A stretch of DNA of 64,000 nucleotides, taken from assembly GCA_015179125.1 (NCBI GenBank), contig WHVA01000104.1, forward strand, positions 124,001 through 188,000. Direction: 5' to 3'. Made by a program: the position numbers and the translations under genes. This DNA is from Gautieria morchelliformis (taxonomy: Eukaryota > Basidiomycota > Agaricomycetes > Gomphales > Gomphaceae). The notes below the pieces were generated by a model, which had not been told where the DNA came from, made no database searches, and saw nothing but the letters and a program-made list of their open reading frames with translations. Shown one piece after another: positions 30,839-40,447 of this stretch (position 1 is its first letter; each line of letters starts with the position of its first letter).

Positions 30839-33800
30839 ATGCCTACATTTCTCAGGGATCCTTCTACTCCAGAGAGAAATCGTCAGCAGGAGCGTGAAAG
30901 GGCGAGGGAGGAGCAGGAGGGTCGTATGACGTCGCCTACTGATCGGAGAGCGTGTGCCCTTGCTGTGGCTGCTGCCAGAGCTTGGAACCAGCCACCCCCT
31001 CCACCACCTCCTTTTGCCATCCCTCACCCTCCTCCTAGAAGCAATGCGGCTGATCCTTTTCATCAACCTGCTGCAGGGCCATTACGTCCTCCTGATCCCA
31101 GTCCTGGACAGCAGGTGGCAGCCCTTCGTGCTCAGTTAGCAGCAATCCCAGCAGCACAGCCCGTGAGAAGATACAGGCAGGCGCCTATACAGCCACCTCC
31201 CAATCTTCCTGTGGTTGGTTCTGCAGGAATTGCACAGTTGCATGCTCAGGCTGCTGAGCAGTCTGCTATATTGCAGCAATTGGGAAGAGGTAGACAGGCA
31301 GCTAATCCTCCTGTAGTAGGTTCTGCAGGAGTGGCAGCATTGCGTGCTCAGGCCAATGCAATAAGACCAATGCCTCCGCTACTCCCTGCGCTTCTGCGGC
31401 CTCTTCAGCGACTCCCTGCACCTCCTCAGCCTCCTCATCCACTCCCTGCACCTTCTCAGCCTCCTCAGCCACTCCCTCCACAGCCTCTTCTGCCACTCCC
31501 TGCACCTCCTCAGCCTCCTCAGCCACACCCTGTACCTTGGCAGCGTCCTCAGCGACTTCCTCCTTTTATTCCACTCGGTCGCTCTAGAATAATCGAGGCA
31601 GATGTGCTGCGTCATGTTCTGGGTCCCATGGTTGTTGCCTGCCCTGACTGTGGAGCATTACACTGGATGGCAGAACGCCTGCTGAGATCCTCAAATCGGT
31701 GGCCCAGATTTGGTGATTGCTGTTTAGAAGGAAAGGTGCAGCTTCCAGAGCTGCCAGTGCTCCCTCAGCCATTGAGACGGCTCTTAGAGGGCCAGGACCC
31801 TGAGGCCAAACAGTTTCGCAAGAACATCAGGCAGTACAATGCTGCATTTGCATTCACTTCCTTGGGAGCCGACTTTGATCTAGATTTGCTTCGGGAGGGT
31901 CGTGGTCCATATGTCCTCAAGCTACAGGGCGAACTGTATCATATTCATGGCTCTCTCATCCCTAACCCTGGGAGGCGGATACAGTATGCCCAACTTTATA
32001 TCTATGATCCAGCATTGGCTTTGGCACAGAGGAACACCCGTAACCCAGGTCTGTCTCCAACTATCATGGGAGACTTGCAGGAAATGCTCCTCCTATGTAA
32101 TCCTCATGTTCCCATATATAGACAAGCGGCTGAGAGGCTCAGAGCTCAGGGACAGAATGGTGAGATCCAGGCTAGGCTCACATACAGGGAACACAGGGAT
32201 CCTAGGAGGTATAATATCCCTACTGCGGATGAGATTGCAGTGGTTCTTCCTGGAGATGGCATCAACCCTGAACCTAGGGATGTTATTGTCCAGCTCAAAG
32301 GTGGACGCTTTCGAAGGGTATCCGATATGAATCCAAACTATGCCTCTCTTCACTATGTCTTGCTCTTTCCCAGGGGAGAGTTGGGGTGGCAACCGGGTAT
32401 TCGCTATCGCCAATTACCAGACGGGCGTGAGCGAAGTGGGCATGTCACCCAAATTCAGTTCCATTCCTATCGTCTCTTCCAGAGAACAGAAGAACCTACA
32501 ACACTCCTGCGTGCTAGCAAATTATTCCAGCAGTACATTGTAGACTCTTGGGCCGCTGCAGAGCAAAGCAGGCTGTGGTGGATCAGGACAAATCAACACA
32601 CTCTCCGTGCTGAGATGTATAACCAGATGATGGATGCCTTTCATCGCAATGACAATGACAGAGATCCAAACAACTTGGGCATAAGATCCATTCTGCCTGC
32701 CACATTTCAGGGGGGGACACGGGACATGCAGGAAAACCTGCAGAACTCTCTGGCCATTTCAAGGAAGCATGGTGTGGCAGATCTCTTTATTACCATGACT
32801 GCCAATCCCAACTGGCAGGAGGTATTGGATGCATTGTTGCCCGGACAAACTCCTCAGGACAGACCTGACCTGGTGTCGCGGGTGTTCCAGCTCAAAAAGA
32901 AATACCTCATTGACTTGATCGTCAAGGAAAAGATTTTTGGGGAAACCGTCGCTCGCGTCCACACCATTGAATTCCAGAAAAGGGGACTCCCACACATGCA
33001 TATTCTTATCTGGTTTGAAAGAGATTCCAAGATCAGACATCCACATGAGGTGGATTCAATGATTTCGGCAGAGTTCCCTGATCCAGAGACTCATCCTGTC
33101 CTCTACCGGTTGGTCTGTGAGCTGATGACACATGGTCCCTGTGGACAAATGAAACCAAACGCACCCTGCATGGACAATGGCAAGTGCAAGAAAAACTTCC
33201 CAAAGCCATTCTGTGAGGAAACCAGTCTGAATGAGGATGGATATCCAAAATATCGTCGTCGCAATGATGGAAGGCTGCACAATGTCAGAGGTGACATGCT
33301 GGACAACAGATGGGTTGTGCCATACTCTGCCCTGCTCTTGCTCAAATTCTGGTGTCACATCAACCCTGAACTCACCATCAATGTGAGGTGTATCAAGTAT
33401 ATCCACAAGTATCTCTACAAGGGCCATGATCGGACCACCATGGAGTTTGGTCGCACCCAGGATGAAATTAAGCAGTACCTGGACGCTCGCTATGTCAGTG
33501 CTTATGAGGCCTGTTGGAGGTTGCTGGAGCGGGAAATCCACACCCAGGTGCCTGCAGTCATGGCACTGCCAGTCCATGAAAAGGACCATCACACAATCAT
33601 CTTTGATCCCAACCAGGATGTGGACAACATCCTGGAAAGGGCTGAGGCAAAAAAGACACCGCTCATGGCTTACTTTGAGCCCAATGATATCTACCCTGAA
33701 GCACGTGATCTGCTCTATGTGGAGTTTCCTGAGCATTTTACCTGGCACTCACAGGAAAAGGTATGGACACCACGCCAAGGAGGTTATAGCATTGGTCGCC

Positions 33801-35743
33801 TTCACTTTGCAAACCCTATATCAGGAGAGAGATTTTTTGTGCGCACTCTCCTCACAGTGGTCAAGGGGGCTAGATCCTTTGAGGAGCTTAGGTCGGTGGA
33901 TGGCATACAATATGCTACTTACAAGGAGGCCTGTCGTGCAAGGGGACTTCTGGATGATGATCAGGAGTTGAGGTTGTGTCTCCAGGAAGCCAGTGGCATG
34001 AAAACAGGTGCTCAGCTCAGACATCTCTTTGCCACCATCCTTGGCCATTGCAATCCATCGGGCCCCGGCAGATTATGGGATGGCTTCAGGGAGCACATAT
34101 GTGATGATCTCAGACATCAGCTCCAAATCAGACATGGTATGCAGAATCCACAGGACGATCAGGTTTATGATTTCGGCCTCTTTCTCTTGGAAAAAATCCT
34201 CCAGCAGGGTGGAATGTCCTTGAGCAGCTTTGATGATATGCCTCGGGTGGCAGGCGAGTGGGAGGCCCTCATTGGAAACAGGTTCATAGCTGAGCAGAGG
34301 GACTATGACCCTGTTGCAGAGAGGGACATAGCTGATGAGGAGGTTCCCAGGCTGAATGAGGGGCAAAGGTCTGCGCATGATCAGATATTACGGTCGGCAC
34401 TGACCAGAGATGCTCATGGGAAACCTGATGGACAAATGTTTTTTGTCACTGGCTCAGGTGGTGCTGGGAAATCATTCACATGGAACACTCTAATCCACTC
34501 CTGTAGAGCGGAGAGCCTCATTGTGATTGCAGTAGCCTCATCTGCAATGGCTGCACTTATCCTCACTAAGGGTACAACCTCTCATAGCATGCTTGGAATT
34601 CCCATTCCTGTCCATGAGCGCTCTCTCTCCTTCATCACAAAGAACTCTGACAAGGCTGACATGCTGAGACAGGCCAGTCTCCTCATCTGGGATGAGGCTG
34701 CAATGCAGCATCGCCATGCCATAGAGGCCATTGACAGGACACTGAGGGATTTCCTTGACCAGCCTGACAGACCCTTTGGTGGCATCACAGTCGCCTTTGG
34801 AGGTGACTTTCAGCAGACTCTCCCAATTGTCCCTAAAGGCTCCAAGGAGGATATCGTGGGAGCTACCCTTCAGAAGTCATATCTGTGGCCAAAGATCAGG
34901 GTCCTCCATCTGACAGAGAACATGCAGGTGAGAAATGACCCTGACAGAGCCAGGTTTGCAGAATGGCTGCAGAATGTGGGCCAGGGAAAGGATCTCCCAC
35001 TAGATCATACGTTCTCACTGCCTCCTCACATGGTGTGTGGCCCTGGAATTGAAGATCTGATCCAGGAAATATACCCTGGCATTGGCAATCAAGTCCCTGC
35101 CCAGGATAATTACTTTCTGGAGCGTGCCATCCTCTGTGCCAGAAACACTGAGGTCAATGAGATCAATTCCATGGTGTTTAGGGAGTTTCCAGGTGATGCT
35201 CAGGTCTTGCACTGCGCAAATTCCATTGAAGAATCCGACGATGCAGATTGGTATCCTGTGGAGTATCTGAATTCCATAGAGATGGGCTGTCTTCCTCCTG
35301 CTCGCTTGGAAGTCAAGCCTGGAGTGCCTCTGATGCTGTTGCGCAATTTGGATCAGAAGCAAGGACTATGCAATGGGACAAGGTTGCGGTTGGTGAGGAT
35401 AAGCATTAGAGTGTTGCAGGTCAGGATCATCTTAGGTCCATGTGCAGGAAATATTGCTTTCATCCCCAGGATCATCATTAAGCCATCAGAGGGAGAGTTG
35501 CCATTTGTGCTGCAAAGGAGGCAGTTTCCAGTGCGTTTGGCATTTGCAATGACTACCAACAAGTCTCAGGGACAGTCTTTGGGTACGGTTGGGCTGGACC
35601 TGAGATATCCAGTGTTTGGACATGGTCAGTTGTATGTTGGTGTATCAAGAGGGACCAACTGGAACAGAGTGAAGGTCTTGCTTGAGGAGGGTTTGGACAC
35701 AACCAACATTGTATATAAAGATGTATTACTTAGAGCTCCTTGA
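30839..35743 (+). CDS. Helitron Rep/helicase transposase (1634 aa), intact
   Basis: One continuous ORF. N-terminus: a basic stretch, then a Pro-rich low-complexity region (about residues 55-250). A cysteine-containing Helitron-like N domain follows. The Rep (HUH) nuclease has FITMTANPNWQEV, then the HUH motif GLPHMHIL (H719, H721), and the two tyrosines in KYIHKYLYKG (Y854, Y858). The C-terminal PIF1-type helicase has Walker A GSGGAGKS (1205-1212), Walker B LIWDEAAM (D1285, E1286), VAFGGDFQQTLPIV, LTENMQ, and the final TNKSQGQSLG and YVGVSRG motifs. All catalytic residues are present and no intron or stop interrupts it, so this copy could drive its own rolling-circle transposition and that of its relatives. 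The last codons (DVLLRAP) are also kept at the 3' end of Helitron C. Confidence 0.96.
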   Translation: MPTFLRDPSTPERNRQQERERAREEQEGRMTSPTDRRACALAVAAARAWNQPPPPPPPFAIPHPPPRSNAADPFHQPAAGPLRPPDPSPGQQVAALRAQLAAIPAAQPVRRYRQAPIQPPPNLPVVGSAGIAQLHAQAAEQSAILQQLGRGRQAANPPVVGSAGVAALRAQANAIRPMPPLLPALLRPLQRLPAPPQPPHPLPAPSQPPQPLPPQPLLPLPAPPQPPQPHPVPWQRPQRLPPFIPLGRSRIIEADVLRHVLGPMVVACPDCGALHWMAERLLRSSNRWPRFGDCCLEGKVQLPELPVLPQPLRRLLEGQDPEAKQFRKNIRQYNAAFAFTSLGADFDLDLLREGRGPYVLKLQGELYHIHGSLIPNPGRRIQYAQLYIYDPALALAQRNTRNPGLSPTIMGDLQEMLLLCNPHVPIYRQAAERLRAQGQNGEIQARLTYREHRDPRRYNIPTADEIAVVLPGDGINPEPRDVIVQLKGGRFRRVSDMNPNYASLHYVLLFPRGELGWQPGIRYRQLPDGRERSGHVTQIQFHSYRLFQRTEEPTTLLRASKLFQQYIVDSWAAAEQSRLWWIRTNQHTLRAEMYNQMMDAFHRNDNDRDPNNLGIRSILPATFQGGTRDMQENLQNSLAISRKHGVADLFITMTANPNWQEVLDALLPGQTPQDRPDLVSRVFQLKKKYLIDLIVKEKIFGETVARVHTIEFQKRGLPHMHILIWFERDSKIRHPHEVDSMISAEFPDPETHPVLYRLVCELMTHGPCGQMKPNAPCMDNGKCKKNFPKPFCEETSLNEDGYPKYRRRNDGRLHNVRGDMLDNRWVVPYSALLLLKFWCHINPELTINVRCIKYIHKYLYKGHDRTTMEFGRTQDEIKQYLDARYVSAYEACWRLLEREIHTQVPAVMALPVHEKDHHTIIFDPNQDVDNILERAEAKKTPLMAYFEPNDIYPEARDLLYVEFPEHFTWHSQEKVWTPRQGGYSIGRLHFANPISGERFFVRTLLTVVKGARSFEELRSVDGIQYATYKEACRARGLLDDDQELRLCLQEASGMKTGAQLRHLFATILGHCNPSGPGRLWDGFREHICDDLRHQLQIRHGMQNPQDDQVYDFGLFLLEKILQQGGMSLSSFDDMPRVAGEWEALIGNRFIAEQRDYDPVAERDIADEEVPRLNEGQRSAHDQILRSALTRDAHGKPDGQMFFVTGSGGAGKSFTWNTLIHSCRAESLIVIAVASSAMAALILTKGTTSHSMLGIPIPVHERSLSFITKNSDKADMLRQASLLIWDEAAMQHRHAIEAIDRTLRDFLDQPDRPFGGITVAFGGDFQQTLPIVPKGSKEDIVGATLQKSYLWPKIRVLHLTENMQVRNDPDRARFAEWLQNVGQGKDLPLDHTFSLPPHMVCGPGIEDLIQEIYPGIGNQVPAQDNYFLERAILCARNTEVNEINSMVFREFPGDAQVLHCANSIEESDDADWYPVEYLNSIEMGCLPPARLEVKPGVPLMLLRNLDQKQGLCNGTRLRLVRISIRVLQVRIILGPCAGNIAFIPRIIIKPSEGELPFVLQRRQFPVRLAFAMTTNKSQGQSLGTVGLDLRYPVFGHGQLYVGVSRGTNWNRVKVLLEEGLDTTNIVYKDVLLRAP

Positions 35744-35864
35744 TTTTATTATAGCCACTTCTCTTGATATGGTTTATGTGTGTTACTTGATTTTACTTGA
35801 TGCAAATTGGTTACTTTTATTTTCCACAATGCACTTGACCTTACCGATGCGTTTGACCTACACC

Positions 35865-35892
35865 CCCGCGCGAAGCGCGGGTACCCACCTAG
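35865..35892 (+). other. Helitron A 3' terminus (hairpin + CTAG)
   Basis: 7 bp stem CCCGCGC/GCGCGGG with a GAA loop, 11 nt before the end, then CTAG followed by T. This is the rolling-circle termination signal. Confidence 0.92.
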
Positions 35893-36293
35893 TCTAAGAG
35901 TTAAACGAGGGGGGTGGGTGGTTGTGGGCCCGCTGACCAATGCTTGGTCATTAGTTTGTCAGCGGAGCGCGCGAGTGGCGCAGCCGCGAGCCCCCCGGTC
36001 TGTTTAGGTCAGCGGCGAGCGGCACAGCCGCGAGTTACAAACGCTGCGCAGCAGCATTCCAGGTCACGTGACCGGTTCGCGACCATACGCGAGGGTGGTC
36101 CGTGCATGACCCTTCGCTTGGTATAAAGAGAGCGATGCCGCAGAACCGCACTCCCCACTGGTGTCCTCCTGTGTTCTGGCTGTGGTGGGCTTACTACTGC
36201 TTTGGCTGGTGTCTTTCTGTGTGTCTTTCTGTGTGTCTCTGGGTGTCTCTGGGCTTCTTTGGCTGTGAATTGACACCAGCTTCTGCTTCAATG

Positions 36294-36600
36294 TCCTGTA
36301 TATTTTTTGATATTTTTTCGCAAATTGCTATCAATACACCTAACTTGCTAACCTTAATAATAGCCAACTTAAATATCCTGTACATTTTTTTGATATTTTT
36401 TCGCAAATAGCTATCAATAAACCTAACTTGCTAACCTTAACAATAGCCAACTTACATATCCTGTACATTTTTTGATATTTTTTCGCAAATAGACATCAAT
36501 AAATCAAACTTGCTAACCTCAATAACAGCCACCTTAACTATCCTGTAATTTTTTTGACATTTTTTCGCAAATGGATATCAATAACTTATACTGACTTTGC
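36294..36600 (+). repeat. Minisatellite, about 83 bp unit
   Basis: Units start at about 36294, 36377, 36460 and 36541, each with CCTGTA, TTTTTTGA(T/C)ATTTTTTCGCAAAT and ATCAATA(A/C)A. Related units occur at 38400-38640 in Helitron C. Confidence 0.85.
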
Positions 36601-36774
36601 TCAAGTTGATAACAACTTCTGTTTTAATGTAGTGTGTTTTTGTTATCTTTTTTTGAAAAATAAATATAGATATCAATGAATTATCCTGACTTTGCTAAAA
36701 TTAATAAGAACAGCTGCTTAAATGTGGTTTCTTTTCCTATTTTATATATGTCACAAAATAGATACTGATACATG

Positions 36775-36995
36775 TCCCTGATATGTGTGAGGACACGCTA
36801 CCTGTGGGGACATGCTACCTGTGAGGACACGTTACGTGTGGGGACATGCTGCCTGTGAGGACACGCTACCTGTGAGGACATGCTACCTACCAGCGAGGAC
36901 ACATTACATGTGGGGACATGCTACCTGTGGGGACACATTATGTGTGGGGACACGCTACCTGTGAGGGCACGTTATGTGTGAGGACATGCTATCCA
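36775..36995 (+). repeat. Minisatellite, about 19 bp unit
   Basis: About 11-12 variants of GTGGGGACATGCTACCT. Related in sequence to the array at 38765 in Helitron C. Confidence 0.85.
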
Positions 36996-37124
36996 ACTGC
37001 ACTTTGGGTCTTCCCCCATTTCTGATTTTGGTATTGTTTCTGGTTCTGTGAGAGTGTCACCGGAGGATCAGCTGGCATATTGATATAACCACATTGTCAA
37101 AATTCAGGATCCCCAAGGTCACTA

Positions 37125-37325
37125 TTGGGTCTATTTCACAATGCACGAGCTTTGAAACCTGTGGATTATGACAATAGGCGCAATCTTATAATCTCTGATG
37201 ATTCAGTCAAGACCATTACCACTTTCATGTCTAGAGTCGCTGGGAGGGCCATCCCAGAGGTTGAGAGAGAGCTCTGCATGTTCGGCTGTTCCATGGGTGC
37301 ATACATGATTAATGATACTATATGA
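37125..37325 (+). pseudogene. Possible captured host gene fragment in Helitron B
   Basis: About 65 codons ending AYMINDTI* with a normal protein composition (ALKPVDYDNRRNLIISDDSV), unlike the surrounding minisatellites. Family not recognised. Helitrons are known to pick up gene pieces just upstream of their 3' end, which is where this sits (about 100 bp before the terminus). Confidence 0.4.
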
Positions 37326-37414
37326 ACAGGGATATATTTTGCATGATCCTATTTACCCCAATGCACTTGACCTTACTGATTCACTTGCCCTTACTGAGGC
37401 GTTTGACCTACACC

Positions 37415-37442
37415 CCCGCGCGAAGCGCGGGTACCCACCTAG
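37415..37442 (+). other. Helitron B 3' terminus (hairpin + CTAG)
   Basis: Identical to the Helitron A end over the final 42 bp, including GTTTGACCTACACCC before the hairpin. Confidence 0.92.
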
Positions 37443-37759
37443 TTACACTATATGAAAACAGCTCGGTGGGTTGTGGGCGTCGAGCTTATGTCAGGTTTTA
37501 GGTCATCAATTTGTCAACGGCATGCGAGCGGCGCAGCCGCAAGCCAAGAACGCTGCGCAGCATGGTCACGTGACCGTTTGCGTTCCAAATTAGGTCAGCG
37601 GCGAGCGGCGCAGCCGCGAGCATAGAACGCTGCGCAGCGGTCACGTGACCGTTCGCGACCAGAGCGCGCATACGCGAGTGTGGTCCGTGCACGACACGCG
37701 CGCACGGTATAAAGGCCGAACGGTAAGGACATAACGCCAGGAACCTGCCCAACCGGCGA

Positions 37760-37925
37760 TTCCTCTGTCTGCTGTCTGCTATGTGCTCTGTCTGCTCTGT
37801 GCTCTGTGCTCTGTGCTCTGTGCTGTCTGCTCTGTGCTCTGTGCTCTGTCCGCTGTCTGCTCTGTGCTCTGTCTGCTCTGGGTGCTGTCTGCTGTCAGCT
37901 CTGTCTGCTGTCACCTCCTCTAGCT
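37760..37925 (+). repeat. CTGTCTGCTCTGTGCT simple repeat
   Basis: About 165 bp of alternating CTGTCTGCTCTGTGCTCTGTG variants downstream of the Helitron C TATA box. It gives spurious open frames on both strands. Confidence 0.85.
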
Positions 37926-38764
37926 GGCTGGCTGGCTATTGCTTTGGCTGGCTGGCTATTTATTGGTAGGTAATATCTTTTTGTTAATGCATTGCCATGT
38001 ATTTTATTTTATTTGTGTTGGTAATTTTATTGGTTCCTTTTTTTTTTTCATCATATAGTATTGTCACATGTGCATTATATTTTTGTGATTTTTTTCGAAA
38101 TTAGATTTAGATAACATCCCAAGACTGCTGAAAAAAATTGTTTTAATATCAATATTTTTTGGGTTTTTTTCGAAAATAGACATCAATAAGTTTCCTCTAA
38201 AATTAATGACAATATGTTCTACATTTAAATGTGGTTTGTTTTATTGTTTTATTTACTGTAAAGCTGCTTACCAGCCACTCCTCTCTGGCTATACTGGTGG
38301 CTGGCTTACTATGGCTTTGGCTGGGCTCTGGGTTTCTCTGTCAGTCTCTGGGCTTCTCTGGCTTTGGCTGGGCATTAATCACAGCTTCTGCTTCAATGTA
38401 CTGTACTTTTTTGACATTTTTTCGCAGATAGATATCAATAAATTATCCTGACTTTGTGAAGATTGACAACAGCTCCAGGTTAAATGTACAGTGCATTTTT
38501 TTGACATTTTTCGAAAAATAGATAGTCCTAACTTTGCTAAAATTAATAACAGCTTCAGCTTACATGTACTGGACATTTTCTTGACATTTTTTCACAAAAT
38601 AGATAATCCTGACTTTGCTAAAAATTAATGACAGCAGCTGCTTAAATATGGTTTCCTTGACTATTTTATTTATGTCTGTATATGTCACAAAATAGATATT
38701 GATACATGTCCCTGAGTTTGCTAAAAGTTAATAAGTAGTAACAGCCTCTGCTTGCTTCACTTTG

Positions 38765-39205
38765 AGGCCCTTGGGGATATGCTACACATGCTATACTTGA
38801 GGGGCATGCTACACACACTATGCATGGGGACACGCATGTTCTGCATGGAGACATGCATGTTATGTGTGGAGACATGCACGCTATGCTTGGGGACATGCAT
38901 GCTATGTGTGGAGACACATGTTATGCATGGGGACACACACGCTATGCTTGGGGACATGCATGCTATGCATGGTGACACACATGTTATGCTTGGAGACACA
39001 CATTTTATGCATGGGGACATGCACCCTATGCTTGGGGACATGCATGCCACATGTGGGGACACACTATCCTTGGGGACAGACAGGCTATGCATGGGGACAC
39101 ACATGCTATGCGTGGAGACACGCATGTTATGCGTGGGGACAAGCATGCTATCCATGGGGACATACACGCTATGCTTGGGGACACGCATGTTATGCGTGGT
39201 AAGCA
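38765..39205 (+). repeat. Minisatellite, about 20 bp unit, roughly 22 copies
   Basis: Variants of GGGGACATGCATGCTATGCTT. Units keep a near-constant length, so long frames stay open on both strands with regular Met/His/Cys patterns; these are judged non-genic. Confidence 0.9.
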
Positions 39206-39343
39206 ATTCCAGTGCAAGCAAAAGTAACTAGGATAAATGGAGTAAGTAACTAATACCAAACAAGAGGAACTACAAGGGGGTGCCGGGTAGAACTAAGAAC
39301 AATCAATAGGCAAAAGAACAAGGGGAATGTGGGTCTAATTGAT

Positions 39344-40266
39344 TGTTACGTATTGGAATTCCCAGAGGTCGGAACTGGAAAGGACAACGGCTTCAACTTA
39401 TGTGTTGCGCCCCTGATGAACTACCATCCTAAGTATTTCGGGATTGACTTGCGGATATCGGAGAAGGCAGAAGTCAGGAACAGAGTACTGAGAGTCGAGG
39501 GTTGAGGGTTGGAGAACAAAGGTCGGAAGAGGTGGAAGAGGCGGAGGACAGAGGGTTGAGAGCGGAAGGAGACAAGACTAGCAAAACTCACTGTGCTAAG
39601 AACAGGAGACAGTGCGAAGGGAATCACATATCGAAGTTGATTATCTGATTGCAGGAACGGAGACATACATGAGGGGGGTTTATACAAAGAGCTGAAGCAA
39701 CAGGTAATGGTATGGTACTAAGCAAATTCTGGAGAGTGCAGGAATCAGATAGACATACGGGGCAAGTAACTAATGCGGAACAATGGGATGACAAGGGGGG
39801 TGCAGGGTAGGGTAAGTACAATGGCAAAGAGCAAGGCGAGTAAGTACAATAGGCCTCGGAAGAAACGGAATTACGGAAATGGTATCTTGCTGTATTCAGG
39901 GTCAAGTACGGGGGCCGGTATCTGGAGGTGGCCAGGGGTACTGAAATCACAAGGGTCGAGGTAGAGGGTTGCGGATGGTGCGGATGTTGTGGAATTGAGT
40001 GGGAGGTGGTGTGGAGGATATGCGGATATGGTGGAGATGGTTGAGCGGAACAGTCGTAACATTGATAGTGGAACAAATGGATCTCCTGATGCTCCGGACT
40101 TGCTATGCTAAGGGTCAAGTAGGGAAGGCCGGTGAATAGAGTCAAAAGGGGAAGTATGTGAATAGTAAAGAACAAGGGGATCAAAAGGTCAAAGTGTGGA
40201 CATTGCGGAATAGAGCCAGAGGAGGCATGGAGGTACCAGAGTTGGTCAAGCAGCATGGTCATAACA
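39344..40266 (-). repeat. LTR-like block inside Helitron C
   Basis: On the minus strand it would start TGTTATGACCATGCTGC and end at CGTAACA (39344). Target duplications do not match (TTGAT left, TTACC right). Two related sub-blocks, AAGTAACTAAT at 39243 and 39764, complicate the boundaries. Confidence 0.35.
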
Positions 40267-40419
40267 TTACCTACCTTGATGTGTTACTTAGAGCTACTGT
40301 CAACCAATAAGATGCATTTTACTTATCTGAAAGAAATTTTCTTATCTGAATGTGTTTGACTTATCCCAAGTTTGATTTACCCAAGGCGTTTGACCTTACC
40401 GAGGCGTTTGACTTGCACC

Positions 40420-40447
40420 CCCGCGCGAAGCGCGGGTATCCACCTAG
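40420..40447 (+). other. Helitron C 3' terminus (hairpin + CTAG)
   Basis: Same 7 bp stem and GAA loop as in A and B, then TATCCACCTAG (one base different), followed by T. Confidence 0.92.

Larger units (their letters stand above)
29905..35892 (+). mobile_element. Helitron A, autonomous
   Basis: The 3' end is exact: hairpin CCCGCGCGAAGCGCGGG (35865-35881) followed by TACCCACCTAG, ending in CTAG at 35889-35892. The left end is only approximate: the GAGCGGCACAGCCGC and GGTCACGTGACC signatures shared with the 5' regions of Helitrons B and C occur at about 29907-29953, but no TC terminus was found, so the 5' tip may be truncated or diverged. It encodes a complete Rep/helicase. Confidence 0.88.
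35893..37442 (+). mobile_element. Helitron B, non-autonomous, 1550 bp
   Basis: Begins TCTAAGAGTTAAAC immediately after the CTAG of Helitron A and ends with the same hairpin (37415-37431) and CTAG (37439-37442). The leader with GTGGTTGTGGGC, the GGTCACGTGACC palindrome and a TATA (GGTATAAAGAG) matches Helitron C. No transposase. The interior has two minisatellites and a host-like coding fragment. Confidence 0.88.
37443..40447 (+). mobile_element. Helitron C, non-autonomous, 3005 bp
   Basis: Starts TTACACTATATG directly after Helitron B (the expected TC may have mutated) and ends at hairpin 40420-40436 plus CTAG 40444-40447. The leader repeats the GAGCGGCGCAGCCGC and GGTCACGTGACC block twice and has a GGTATAAAGG TATA box. 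Near the 3' end GATGTGTTACTTAGAGCT matches the final codons of the transposase ORF, so C is an internal-deletion derivative of an autonomous copy. The interior carries minisatellites and an LTR-like block. Confidence 0.85.

Noticed and set aside
36775..36995. CRISPR-like regular short repeats
   Set aside because: Units are contiguous with no unique spacers, in a eukaryotic Helitron; a minisatellite, not a CRISPR array.
38752..39231. 159- and 154-codon frames on both strands
   Set aside because: They are translations of the 20 bp minisatellite, with strictly periodic Met/His/Cys patterns and no domain.
39344..40266. Solo LTR inside Helitron C
   Set aside because: TG..CA ends can be chosen, but flanks do not match and internal sub-repeats blur the limits; listed only as a low-confidence repeat.
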